A DNA stretch of 64,000 bases from Sialis fuliginosa (taxonomy: Eukaryota > Arthropoda > Insecta > Megaloptera > Sialidae), in contig OY540818.1 of NCBI GenBank assembly GCA_961205875.1, forward strand, positions 18,078,761-18,142,760. Reading direction: 5' to 3'. Positions 21,418 through 33,520 of this stretch are shown piece after piece (within the stretch, counting starts at the first letter, position 1; each line of letters begins with the position of its first letter). Under the pieces are notes generated by a model that did no database searches, was not told where the DNA came from, and worked only from the letters and a program-made list of their open reading frames with translations. Position numbers and translations under genes: made by a program.

Positions 21418-22822
21418 TTATTGATAATATGTTAAACCGAGATAAATAAAATTAATGTCGTCTCGTTCTAATTTAAAGCACTCTCGTCTCGAGGTGAATC
21501 GAGTTACAGAGGTTCTGCTATAATATATTTTTGAACGATACAAAATAATAGACATAGAGGTTAATATCTTCTGTACAAATTCCAATATTGTGTTATTTAA
21601 GTTGACGTAAGAATCAATGCTGATGCCCATCGCAACTGAGGTCATTGAAAATAAAAAAAATATGTATAAAACTTTATTATACAGATTAAACATTTATTGT
21701 AGCTAGATGCATTATTCTGTGTGGGTATCCATAAACATTTATCTAGACGACGATATGCAACTCCAGTGACGGGCACACGAGTTATTTATGTGGGGGGGGG
21801 GGGGGGGTAGATAAAATAATAATTTTTTACAGTGGGTCATCTTCATTTCCTGGGAAAAAATAATCTAGATCAAATTAGATCTAACGAAAATCTAAATTTA
21901 AAAAAGTAGATTTAATTTCTATTTTTTTAAATTTAAATCTACGTAGATCTTCGTGGATTTGAGTAGATCTATCTAAATCTATTTTGTTATTTAGTAATAG
22001 GTTAAAAAAATATAAATAAAACAAACAATAATTTTTGAAACGATTTGTGAACCTCTAGAAATTTGTAGGTCTTTGAAAATTCCATATTAAGTAGTGTTGA
22101 CTTAGAGGGAGAGATACCCCCATCCCTTTCTAATTTTCTCTATATGTCAAGTCTTTGATCTGCAAGTTTGTATTGGTATAGTATTATTTAAGGAAATACC
22201 CCCCCTCTCATTTATATTTTTCTATTTACCTCCTTCCTAAATGCGCACAAAGATTTTTCATTTCCATGAGAATATATCGTATCATATTTAGGGGGTAGAT
22301 ATATTCCCCATATATTTCTCCACATATATTAGAAGAATTAGTTTTTTCATATATTTTTAAACTTTATATTATTCCCCCTATTTAATTCCACATAAAATTC
22401 AAGTAGATACATATTATTATCCATATACTACTTTTTATACGTTTTGAAAATTGATATTAAAATTTAGAATTTAGAGGGCTAGTTTCCCCCTTATTTTATT
22501 TTATTTTATTTTTTAATCTATATAATATTAGAATGGGTATTTTTTTTATAGATACATTTTAAGAGTTTATAATAATATTTAGGGGGATGCATTCCCCCCT
22601 AAATGTTTTTCTATATACGGACCGTATTAGATGCGCATTGATACTTGTGTCCTCATGATATTGGAAGGCATTGTTTTCAATAACCATGAGAATTTGTCTT
22701 GTAGATAGTACAATATCTCTTTGATCTCGCTATCATACTTTACAAATGAAAGATTTTATAACGGTCTACTAATATCTCTCTTGACTATTGAAATTCTTGC
22801 TAATACCTGTTCACTTTATGTA
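21418..22822. other. intergenic, with a G16 run
   Basis: Nothing coding is supported. There is a G16 run at 21792-21807 and a region of gatct/agatc-rich self-complementary sequence at 21850-21990. Several ccccc-rich segments at 22100-22600 look like decayed repeats. Confidence 0.45.
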
Positions 22823-23371
22823 GGGTCGAGTGGGGTAAATATGAAACACGAAAAAAATTGGGTAAAAGTGAAACAAGCTTGCAACTAAAATAGGAGAATT
22901 ATAAAAACTGACATCATCATTAAAGGTTTGTTAAAGTGACCTGAAAATTTGAATCGCCTAATAAGTGATGTGTCACCCCTACAGATTTCATCAAAACGTG
23001 TGAATTAAATTTTAATTCTTTGCACATAAATTTCTGTATAGCTCAGATATTAATTAAAGTTACAATTTCACATTGATATGCCACAAAGAAGATAAATCAA
23101 AGTTGCCTTTGTAGATTTTCTTTTAATTTTTCGATAAATATTTTCCATTAGAGGCCTGTTTCACTTTTTTGCAAATTAGAGGATAAAAATGAAACACACT
23201 TTTTTCATTTTTAAAGTCCGTGTTGTATCGTACAGTTCAAATGACGTAAGTATTTAAAATGGTTATTCATAAGCGCATCTAGTAGAAAAAATTAAAGTAT
23301 GAATTTGTATCGTTAACTGTCAAAAAACATTAGAGATTTTGATTTTGTTTCACTTTTACCACAGTTGACCC
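22823..23371. mobile_element. 549-bp TA-target MITE, family C (gggtcgagtggggtaaa ends)
   Basis: The left end gggtcgagtggggtaaatat pairs with the right end acttttaccacagttgaccc with a few mismatches. TA flanks both sides (22821-22822, 23372-23373). Copies or parts occur at 31549-31813, 32396-32727, 32915-33133 and 47215-47765. No coding frame. The TA duplication points to a Tc1/mariner-type source. Confidence 0.82.
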
Positions 23372-23539
23372 TACTTGTTATGATGCTTAAATGATATGGG
23401 ACTTTTATAATACATGGGCGTATACACTGTATTTTAATTATGATATTAATAAGAACTATTTCTTTTGTTTGCACGCAGTGGCACACCCTGTATATTACTT
23501 TTTAGTGGGGGGGGAGGATACTTCAAAAAATAATAAATT

Positions 23540-23905
23540 TTAGGGTTTTCAGGTGGTGTTTATGTCCCACAAATCTCGTTTCTTTTGTTTTCCATCTCTT
23601 CATCTCAGGTGTTTTAATCATATTTTAACTAACGATGCTTTTTCAAATGTTAATGCGAAGTGCATTTCGATGAAATCCCTATACTCCGTAGATACTTATA
23701 TTTTTTGAGGTTGGCTAAATAGGTATAACTATGTCCGCATTTTTATTCCTGCTCTATTCCGGTTTACTTATGCTATTCCCGTAGACCAAGAGGAATAGCT
23801 TAACTAAATCCGATTAGTTATGTCGAGTGTAAAGTGCCGTTTACACGGACTTTTACACCCGGTTTTATTACATCGGTTATAGTAAACCGGAATAAAAGCG
23901 CAACT
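23540..23905 (-). mobile_element. PIF-like MITE, partial copy
   Basis: In reverse complement it carries gcgcttttattccggttta-like end, accgatgtaataaaaccggg, ctattcctcttggtctacgg and the tctacggagtatagggattt stretch of the full copy at 46031-46567. Outer terminus and far end are lost. Confidence 0.75.
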
Positions 23906-24464
23906 ACAAAAATCATGATAATATTATCGACATAATTAAAACATCATATTTATTAAAAAAAAGTAAGCATGAAATAACTCCCAAATTGTTTGAATAATTA
24001 TTTCGAAATATAAAAATATTAATAGTCGTTTTAACTGTTGATGATAATTCCACATTATTAATTATAATAATTACGACAGCACGCATGTTGTTAGAAAACA
24101 CACTCGTTTGTGTTTTTATAATTATAGCAATTATTTAAATTATTATCACTTTTAGTACAATAATTATAGTAGCAGATAATAGCTCGGAAAAAACAATATT
24201 CAAATTAGTCGGATGGTTTGATTTTTTGCACTGTTTTTATATTTTTAAGAATTTTTGTTATTTTAAGGGGGCAGACCCAGTTGGGATTTTTTTTTGGCCA
24301 CTCATTAAAATAATTAATAACAAATGTTTTTCCACATGAAAGATATGTATTTACAGAAAACATTGTAATTTTTTTATGGCAAAATATTAAAAAATAAGTG
24401 CTGCTCGTCACTAGATCATCTGAAATAAAAAAAAAGTAAAAGGGATCATTAGCTAATGACATAA
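23906..24464. other. AT-rich stretch with a fragment of family G
   Basis: 24265-24420 has the agggggcagacccagttggg end of family G and its atgtatttacagaaaacatt interior; the full copy is at 27079-27379. The right terminus is missing. No gene. Confidence 0.6.
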
Positions 24465-24626
24465 TGCTCCGGATGAACGAAGGGATTTGAAAAATTTTGA
24501 ATTTTCACAAAATGGCGGATATTGGAAGTCAAAATTCTTTATTTGACTAAAATTTCACTCGCATTTTCGGCTATAAAAAAAAATAATAATCGTCCAAAAA
24601 AAAATCCTTCGTTCATCCGGAGGATA
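24465..24626. mobile_element. 162-bp MITE-like inverted repeat
   Basis: ctccggatgaacgaagggat on the left and atccttcgttcatccggag on the right are inverted repeats around a ~115 bp interior. ATAAT flanks both sides as a possible but unproven duplication. Confidence 0.65.
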
Positions 24627-25283
24627 ATTATGTATAGAATAAGTGAGAAAAATTTCAAACCGATCGGCACAGCCGTTCTCAAGTTACAGTGATCACCGAC
24701 TTCGAAAACATGGTTTCGAGAAAAACGCGTTTAAAGTTTTGAGTACGATTTGCATGCAGATAAAAAATTTATTTTGGAACTTACACTGAATCGTCTATGG
24801 ACAGGACATTTGTCTGAAATTTTCAGAGAATACTTTTGAAATATTCTACTTTGAGGAAATGCAAAAAAAAGAAAGGATAAAAATAAATATGTGTTTAAAA
24901 AATCATATGCTGGCCACACCATTATCTAAATATAGTAATCATTTAATTTCCAATTCATTAAGCACTCAACAAATAATCACGTCTATTACAATAATTATAG
25001 TAGCAAATAATAGTTCTGAAAAGGGGCATTTTTATACATTAGCATTACTAAAAAACCTGTCGGCTTAATTAGCAAGTGATGGCTATTGCGACTTAGCATA
25101 ATTTTAATGTTTGTTGTCTTACTCATACAGGGTACAACTCGTGCGTGGTAATTGCTAATGTCATCAAGGTCTGTTAGAGAGAGACGGTGAGCTTAAAGGT
25201 AGGCTCGCATTGGTAGGGAGGTATATGGTTCAGAAGTCAATGTGATTAACTTCACAAAAACATAGTGGATATGGTTTGAAAGT
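24627..25283. other. intergenic, shares a segment with family G
   Basis: 24750-24870 (actgaatcgtctatggacag, ggacatttgtctgaaatttt) is inverted and repeated inside the family G element at 27115-27205. The rest is AT-rich and unassigned. Confidence 0.5.
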
Positions 25284-25291
25284 CTTAAAAC

Positions 25292-25658
25292 CAGGGCTTC
25301 GAACTGTTATTTTTTTCGTTTCGGTTCGAGTATAAAAATATATTTCGGTTCGGTTCCGGTTTTCGTTCCGTAAAAAATAACGGTTTTTCCGGTTTTTTCG
25401 GTTTTCGGTTCAGCTCCGAGTGATTAATTAAAAAAAAAATTATTTGTATTAAAAAAAAATTTTCTACCATAATTTAGAATATTTTATGGTACTTGTATGG
25501 AAGTCCGAACGACAATTGAAGTGGGAAATAAGATCATGTTAACGCGCGTATTTTAACATGTACTGAACCGTAAAAACCAATATTTTTATTTCGGTTCATT
25601 TCCGGTTTTCGTTCCGGCTAAAAATAACGGTTTTTCTGGTTTCCGGTTCGAAGCCCTG
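25292..25658. mobile_element. hAT MITE with perfect 8-bp target duplication and dense CGGTT motifs
   Basis: Termini cagggcttcgaac and gttcgaagccctg are perfect inverted repeats. CTTAAAAC flanks both sides exactly (25284-25291, 25659-25666), the hAT hallmark. Near each end the sequence is crowded with cggtt/cggttt words, probably transposase-binding subterminal repeats. No coding frame; the 61-codon minus frame is a by-product. Confidence 0.9.
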
Positions 25659-25689
25659 CTTAAAACACGGTATGAAAAATCGCATAAAA

Positions 25690-26480
25690 ATACATTGTAA
25701 AAAACATCTGCTAAGTAAATGCACAGTGCTTCCTCGTGCTAAATTCACCATTGAATATCGTATTGCATCGTTCTTAAGATATTTTGAAAAAATAAATATT
25801 TTAGGATGTCACCTCAAGCCAGACCCAACCATCCAACCAAGTTTGATTAATATCGGTTTAGTGGTTCATGAGTTATGCGTGTGACAAGGATTCATAATTT
25901 CATAATTTTCTATAACCGAGTTAAACTAGGCCGAAAATTGCGTAAAAAAAGTTTCTGAAAATTAATGAAAAAGAGAAAGTACTTATAAAAAAACACAATG
26001 TAAAATTAGTTTGAAAATCTGAAATAAAAATCTGACTTAAAATAAGTTTTTTTATTTAATTTTATTGAAAAGTAACAATATTTTGCTTTTTCGCAATATC
26101 GAAGATACGAGAAGCTTTGTGATCGTTTTAGAATAAGACAAAAAAATTATTCTCCGATTTTTAAATTTTAAATTGATCTTTCCGTTAAAGACAAACACTT
26201 TTCGTTCTGTGTCTGTCTGTCTGTCCCCTGAATCCTTGTCACACGCATAACTCATGAACAACTGAACCGATATTAATGAAATTCAGTTGGTTGGTTGGGT
26301 CTGGCTTGAGGACGGTCCCATTTCAATCAAAATCGTGTTTAAGGGGAAGGGGTTACATCCTAAAATATTTATTTTTTCAAGATATCTCAAGAATTACACA
26401 TATTACGTGAAAATTTTATAGAATCTTTTTTGTAGAGCATTCAATTTCCTATAATATAGGTATACAACGTTTTTTTTTTT
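25690..26480. repeat. two copies of retroposon-like family E in inverted orientation
   Basis: The segment containing caagccagacccaacca, ggttcatgagttatgcgtgt and gacaaggattcat at 25800-25905 is mirrored at 26220-26330. The right copy continues into ctgtctgtctgtcccctgaa. The left copy has gcacagtgcttcctcgtgct, also found inverted at 41248-41290 and 51158-51200. A further copy is at 40195-40445. Confidence 0.75.
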
Positions 26481-27078
26481 TTATATTTGTAATAACAAAA
26501 CGTTTACATATTTAAATTCCTTAAATTTTCAATTTTCATTCGAAACAGGGAATCCCTGAATTTGCATGAAAATCGCATCACGTAAAAAGAGATAGTTTAT
26601 TTACAATTAGTCTCGCCAAATGTGTGGAGCCAGCTTAATGGAGTTGTCCCCGGTCTGCGACACTTGAAGTAACGTGTGTTTGTGTACAAAAGTGCACTTT
26701 TTAGCGTTTTCTTTGCCGGAACATTTACTCCACAATTGTCGTCTGTCAGTAATTGCAATGTCTGTGTAAACGTACTTAATAATTGTTTTTTCATTCTTAT
26801 TATTTTCTCTTACTGTACTTTTCTACGATTTATTATGTTATTTAACAACAAAACTGTTTGAAGTTGTCGATATTAACAATCCACGTTAGTTTTTATGTTT
26901 TTTATTTTTTATTTTTTTACTGAGAAAGTTGATTGACAAAAATAAAATATTAAATATCTAATGATATTTAAAATAAATACTTGCAAAGGGAAGATCTCGA
27001 ATCGGTAAATTAAAAAAACTGCGAAACTTTGGAAATAGTTAGAAAAGATTGAGGTAATTGCGATTATCCCTTGATTGA
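26481..27078. other. unassigned stretch
   Basis: The 26597-26794 minus-strand frame and its plus-strand partner show no domain. No repeat relationship was recognised apart from low-complexity T runs. Confidence 0.4.
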
Positions 27079-27379
27079 GGGGGCAGACCCAGTTAGAATT
27101 TTGAAAAAATCCATTTTTTTTTGCATTTTCTCAAAGTAAAATATTTCAAAAGTATTCTCTGAAAATTTCAGACAAATGTCCTGTCCATAGACGATTCAGT
27201 GGCAAAACACTTTTTTTTGGACTCCTCCCAAATTTGCTGTATCCCACTTATTTTTTAATATTTTGCCATAAAAAAATTACAATGTTTTCTGTAAATACAT
27301 ATCTTTCATGTGGAAAAACATTTATTAATAATTATTTTAATAAGAGCTTTTTTTGGGAGTCCCAACTGGGTCTGCCCCC
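27079..27379. mobile_element. 301-bp MITE, family G
   Basis: The end gggggcagacccagtt is mirrored by aactgggtctgccccc. The interior has ggacatttgtctgaaatttt (complement) and atgtatttacagaaaacatt. Fragments recur at 24265-24420, 24750-24870 and 32297-32412. No certain target duplication. Confidence 0.8.
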
Positions 27380-30300
27380 TTAAAAAAATCTCATATGGCA
27401 AGAGATATAAATAAAAGTTATTATTAATTATTACCTCTCATATTTAGGTTTACCATTAAGTGATAAAACCTTTTGTTTATATTTCTTACCGTTTGAAAGT
27501 AAAAAAAAAACACTCTGGTCCATATTACACGTACATTTTTTAAGAGGCTGATTTTCGATTTTTTATTTTTATTTTGTTTTCATTTAAAAATTCTATTTTT
27601 GCCTGCTCGATCTCGTTGAAAGATTAAATTCTCTGTCCAATGAAATGATAAGGGCTGATTTTAAAGAATATTATCATAGTTTTTTTTTACCTAAAACATG
27701 AATGGTGTTCCATATATACCGACTTTACTCTACTAACGAGAAAAACCTACTAACGAAATATTTTAACACGGGGTTTTGAAAAAAAAACGTACTATGGCGA
27801 AAAATGTACTAAAGCAAATCGTACTAAAGATGTTCCACTGTATAATATTGTTTTAGAATTACATAATAATATGTAAGAAATTTATAAACTAGTATGGACT
27901 TGATGTTTATTAATGTTTAATCAAGTTTTTGTTTTGAAGTGACATTACTATTCAGGTGTAGAGTTATATTTATAATAAATTAAATCTGTTTTTTAATGTG
28001 TGTGTGTTTGTTTAATAATAGTTAAAAACATTTCAGCTGTTTTGTATTTTAGCAAGTATGTACATATTACTTGTATAATATATTGACATTGTTATTAAAA
28101 AATGTATTAATTCTTTTTGTTTTTAGGTTAATGCAGTTTGATTTCTTCGTTAATGTAAGTGTTTAAAAATTATTTTATTTATTGATTCATTTGTTTAAAA
28201 TTCATGGGATTGTTTTAATATAATATGTATTATGTTGTTTATTTTATTTTTTATTTAAGTATGTATAAAAATGTTTAGATAGCTTTTATACAATTCATTG
28301 TTTTGTTTATAATATTATGTTGTCTTTAATTTAATAAATTGCCTTTATTATGTTACGTAAGACACAGGGTTGGACTGGGAATATATTTAGTAGGTACCGG
28401 GAAATCTGGATAGGCACTATGGGCAGGGTTCGATTAAAAACTGAAGAAAAAAATAGATTCATAATTTAGTTTTTGTTCTTTAGCGAGACTTTGAGAATTG
28501 AAATAACCTCGACAGATTTTAATATTTGACACGTTTTAAAGATGAAACGCTAGATGTATAAGAGAAAGATAGATTAATAGTGCATTCGTACTAGTTACTT
28601 TATGTCGGTTATGCGTGAGAGAGAGGGAGAAATGAGTAAATGTATATGAGAAAGAAGGCAGTTTATGTTGGCATTTTGTATACCTACAGTTATTTTGTTA
28701 AAATAATACGTTTGATTATAAATTTTATAATCGTTTACTTTATTTATTTGATTCGCATTGTTAATGAAAACAAAAGAAGTTTCACTTCAATGTGAATGAG
28801 ACACACTTTACGTTTTTTTAATTTTAATTAATTTTGTACAGTTTCTTTTTTACAGGTCCCGGAAAATTCTATTTTCTCATCGTAAGTTTAGTTATAAATA
28901 GTTTTATATAGGTGCCGTTATTAGTGGGTAAAATTAATTAATATTGAGAAATATATTTGACCCCCCCCCCAACTGGTGTTTAAAACAGTGTATACCTTTG
29001 TTATAAAACTGTATACAATAAACATATCAAATGCCGGTACAAACTTAAAAATAATTAGATTTAGACATTATGAAGTGTTTTATAAAAAGTGTGTATCATT
29101 TAATTTTAAAGTTTCAGTAATTAATCATAATTATGTGTTTCTCAGATACAATTATTATCATATACGTATAATAAAAACTATATATTTTATACATATAACC
29201 GGTTTATTAGTCAATTATTTCAATTATACTAATTAATTATAAATGTACACTTTTTAATAAGTCAAATTAACGTTCTTGAAAAATATATTATCGATATTTT
29301 TGAACGAATCGACTCGTTCTTTTGTCATTTAAACGGTTTAAAAGCAGTGGTGATTGGTATACACCATAGATATGATATATTTACATTATTATTATAAATT
29401 TATTGACATTAGTCTAAAATCCAACCCAAATATTCAACACCCTGTAGAAAGTGTTTAGTTAGTTTTTGGTCTAAATTCTATTGGACTCTTTTTAAGTAAT
29501 TCAAATAATTTGAGCAAAAAAATATTCATTTTCCCATCTTTATTAACAATGGAAAATCGCGAACTAATAAATTTAAAAAAATATGAAACTCTAGAAATAA
29601 ATAGAGGAGATCGATGCAAGAAACACCAATTTTTTTTTCTACGGTAATTCACTCTATAAGGGGTGAAATCACCCCTTGAATTTTGAATTTTTTTTGGGAA
29701 AATTATGTTCCAAAGTGTTAATTTTCATATTTTAGTTAAACAAATTTTTAAAAATTATTAATCATTTTAATTTGATTTAATACATAGGTGTCCCAAAAGT
29801 TCCTATCTTTTGATATTTTTTTTACTTCTGTCTAAATTCCGTATAACATAAATTCTGTACATAACAAAAAAAAAAACATGAATTTTTCGCAGAATCCGTC
29901 GACCGTATCAAAAACCCAACCATCCCAAAAGTAATTTACCTTTTGATGAATTGGGAAACGTACATGAAGTACTCGCATGTTAAATAATTATACAGAATAA
30001 ATTTCACTGGAACAATAGTATGTCGAGTGAAATTTTTATGTTACCAATCAAAATCCAACGTGAATTCTCGTTTTAATGAGTTGTCCGTGGCTTAATATGG
30101 CAAAGAAAATAATTAGTGCTTTTTTTTTGTATAGGAAAGGGGGACACACGTAAGCTGTTTTAAAAACAATATAATTAAAGTCGCTAATGTCACGCCCATT
30201 TTTCTGTTAACAAAGTTCCCGCCTACCTTATATACTCGCTAAACCCCACCTTCTTACGTAATGATGAATATGTATATATGTATGAGTGTACACTGCCATG

Positions 30301-30382
30301 TTATAAATACTCAACTACCGAAAATCGCGTTGATGCTGCACTCGACCGCCAGGTGTCGCGACTAACCACGTACCAACTGAAC
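27380..30382. other. 3-kb AT-rich stretch without recognised gene
   Basis: No open frame has domain support; the longest (28976-29236) is Tyr/Ile/Asn-rich as expected by chance. Seen are a C10 run at 28962-28971 and otherwise low-complexity sequence. It could be intron or intergenic DNA. Confidence 0.45.
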
Positions 30383-30390
30383 ATTGAGTA

Positions 30391-31098
30391 TAGAGCTGGG
30401 CGCGTGAGTAATTTTTGCTCACGATCACAAACGCTCACGAAAGAAAATTTTTTAGTCACGCCCGCTCACTCACGGTTACAAAAAAAGTATTCACGATCAC
30501 GCACGCTCACGAATACTATTTTTATACTCACGCCCGATCACGCACGACGAGTCACGCGCGTGAACCGATTTAATGTAATTGTTGTAAATTAAATTTTGAA
30601 ATGATGAAAATTTATGTTTTTACGTGCAATATATTGTGTTTATTTTATATTCATATTATTTCTTCTAAACTGCATTCTAGTAAAAGAAATTACAAACAAA
30701 ACAATAATAAAATAAAGCTACAATGCATTTTTAAATCTTTTTTTGGTGTTCTGATATAGTTGGCAATACTGACCATGTGAAAATGCTTCCTAAAATAACA
30801 TTTATTTTTCATACTATATGTTGTCAAAATTCGTTTTAAAACATTATTATATTTATGCATTATTAGTTCAGATATTAAAAAAAATATCAAATAAGTTTAT
30901 AAAAAAATTATCTTCAAAATATACTCACGAACTCACGCACGAGAAAAATGTACTCACGCACGGTCACGCCCGACTGTTTTAATTTGACTCACGATCACGC
31001 CCGCTCACGATTCAATATTTGAAAATCGCTCACGTCACGTCGGGTCACGGCCGTGACCCAACGTGACCCGAAAAATTCACGGCCCGCGCCCAGCTCTA
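30391..31098. mobile_element. 708-bp hAT element with perfect 8-bp target duplication and dense TCACG motifs
   Basis: The termini tagagctgggcgcg and cgcgcccagctcta are perfect inverted repeats. ATTGAGTA is duplicated exactly at 30383-30390 and 31099-31106. Both ends are packed with tcacg/cgtga words (ctcacgatcacg, cacgcccgctcacg), likely subterminal transposase-binding sites. The middle is AT-rich and non-coding. It inserted into the first 5 bases of the PIF-like element that follows. Confidence 0.93.
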
Positions 31099-31101
31099 AT
31101 T

Positions 31102-31548
31102 GAGTACGTTTACACAGCGATTTTATTCCGGTTTAACTATAACCGATGTAGTTAAAACGGGTGTAAAAGTCTGTGTAAATGGCACTTTACACCCGACATA
31201 ACTAATCGGGTTTAGTTATGCTATTCCTCTTGGTCTACGGGAATAGCATAAGTAAACCGGAATAGAAATGGGTGTAAACTGCATGGACATAGTTATACCT
31301 ATTTAGCCAACCTCAAAAAATATAAGTATCTACGGAGTATAGGGATTTCATCGTAATGCACTTCGCATTAACATTTGAAAAAGCGTCGTCAGTTAAAATA
31401 TGGTTAAAACACCTGAGATGAAGAGATGGAAAACAAAAGATGATTCGTGGGACATAAAAGAGACGAAATATTTTTGAGATTTCTTGTTGGTACACCAACG
31501 AACTTATAGCGTATTTCAAATCGGAATTATAATTCCAACTGACGTCAC
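31102..31548 (+). mobile_element. PIF-like MITE, right end lost
   Basis: It begins gagtacgtttacacagcg and matches the full copy at 46031-46567 up to ccaactgacgtcactt. The final ~65 bp and the right TIR are replaced by family C sequence. Its left terminus is split by the hAT element at 30391, whose target duplication contains its first bases. Confidence 0.85.
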
Positions 31549-31813
31549 TTTAATTAATATGTGAGCTATACAGAAAGTTATGTGCAAAGAATTAAAATTT
31601 AATTCACACGTTTTGACATCGACTAACAGGGAAATCTGTAGAGGTGACACATCGCTTATTAGGCGATTCATATTTTCAGGTCGCTTTAACAAACCTTTAA
31701 TGATGATGTTAGTTTTTATAATTCTCCTATAAACAAATTAGTTTTTTAGTTGCAAGCTTGTTTCACTTTTTCCCATTTTTTTGTGTTTCATTTTTACCTA
31801 TTAGTTCGATCCT
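31549..31813 (-). mobile_element. family C fragment
   Basis: Matches the inverted left part of 22823-23371 (cacacgttttgacatcgac, gggaaatctgtagaggtgac, gcaagcttgtttcac). The terminus is degenerate (tagttcgatcct). Confidence 0.7.
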
Positions 31814-33186
31814 TAAAGTTTATTTCTATTGTTTTAAGTTTTTGCTTTTTAAAATAAAATAAAATATACTGTAGTACCTTAGGACTTAGGGATAATAAGG
31901 CCCACCAACTTTAAGATTGGTTAATAATAAATATAGAAACATATTTTTTATAATAAAAATTCTGACGAGAAAGATTTTTCGAAATATAAACCAAAATGGG
32001 ACGAGACTTACTTTTTTTCGTCTCGTGTACAACCCTAGTCGTAAGATTCCTAACAATGTATTACAAAAAAAATGTAGCTTATGTATATTACTAAACTATA
32101 GACAATGACATTAGTATTTGGCAAGTTTAGAAAAACAACTTCTGTCTTAAGAATTTAAAAATAAAATAAAAATTGAACTAAGCTTCAAAACATGATTGTT
32201 CTATTTAGAACAAAATCAGATTACATTTTTATTATTGATATAATTACGGGCTCAGTAGAGATACTCCGGTAAGAGTTATGACAACTTCGCCATCTTTAGC
32301 CAAATAATAATAACAAATGTTTTTCTACATGAAAGATATGTATTTACAGAAAATATTATAATTTTTTTATGGCAAAATATTAAAAAATAAGTGGGATACA
32401 GCAAATTTGGGATGTATAGCTCACATATTAATTAAAGTTACAATTTCACATTAATATGCCACAAAGTTGCCAAAGTAGCTTTTCTTTTAATTTTTCGATA
32501 AATATTTTCCATTAGAGGCCTGTTTCATTTTTTCCCAAATTAGAGGTTAAAAATGAAACACACTTTTTTTATTTTCAAAGTCTGTACAATTCAAATGATG
32601 TAAGTATTTAAAATGGTTATTCGTAAGCGCATCTAGTAGAAAAAATTAAAGTATGAATTTGTATCGTTAACTGTCAAAAAACACAAAAGATTTGTATATT
32701 TTGTTTCACTTTTACCTCAGTTGACCCTATAGTATTTCGTCTGCCACTGTCCACCAAATTCTTTATAATACCGGGAATTCAAAATTCATATATTTCGAAA
32801 TACGAAATTACCATAAACTGTACATATAATTTAAGGTAGATACCTAATGACCTAATTGTTTGATATAGACCACCAAAATATGAAAATAAAAGCAAAAACT
32901 AAAAACATCTATCGGTCAAGTTGCCTTTGTAGCTTTTCTTTTAATTTTTCGAGAAATATTTTCCATTAGAGGCCTGTTTCACCTTTTCCCAAATTTATTA
33001 TTAATTAATGACGTAAGTATTTAAAATGGTTATTCATAAGCGCATTTAGTAGAAAAAATTAAAGTATGAATTTGTATTGGTTAACTGTCAAAAAACATGA
33101 AAGATTTGTATTTTGTTTCACTTTTACCCCAGTTTTGATATCCCATTTAAAATCGCATTGGCATTGTATCGTCTGATATTAAAACA
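31814..33186. repeat. mosaic of family C and G fragments
   Basis: 32297-32412 matches the family G interior. 32396-32727 and 32915-33133 match the right half of family C (aatattttccattagaggcc, gtttcacttttacc). Between them is a ctttataataccggga end like family A. No gene. Confidence 0.65.
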
Positions 33187-33520
33187 ATGCAATACATCAT
33201 CAGAGAAGAGAATTATAGGGGGGGGGGTTCGGTCGCAGCGTGTCCGACAACAAATGTACACCTCGGCAGCAATCATTTAGCAATGTTATTAGTATTCGTG
33301 TGTTTGCATCGTTTAGCGTTGGCGACCGGGCCCCGAGCAAAAACTGGTAGACCCACCGGCCGCCGAATCTTCACATCGTCATACGCGCGCGCGTTCTTGT
33401 CTCTCTTTGTCACTCTTTCTCTAATGGGCGGAGGGGAGGGGGAGAACTGTGTTTTTTGTTTTCCATTCTCTGGAAACTGCGTGCGTGTGTTTGTATGTAT
33501 GTGTGTGTGAGACGGGATTT
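33187..33520 (+). other. CpG/GC-rich island, possible promoter or untranslated exon
   Basis: Composition is strikingly unlike the AT-rich surroundings: a G10 run, gcgaccgggccccgagc, accggccgccgaatc, acgcgcgcgcg, then a pyrimidine-rich tctctctttgtcactctttc, gggcggagggg and a gtgtgtg run. A 107-codon frame spans it (33187-33510) but its composition gives no domain. It is more plausibly a promoter/5' UTR of an unseen gene, or a foreign insertion. Confidence 0.35.

Noticed and set aside
30278..30592. 104-codon open frame rich in Arg/Thr/Ser
   Set aside because: It is created by the tcacg motif array of the hAT element and crosses its left boundary.
33187..33510. 107-codon open frame in the GC-rich island
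   Set aside because: The frame crosses a G10 run and a GT microsatellite, ends in Cys/Val repeats, and shows no domain; a non-coding island is more likely.
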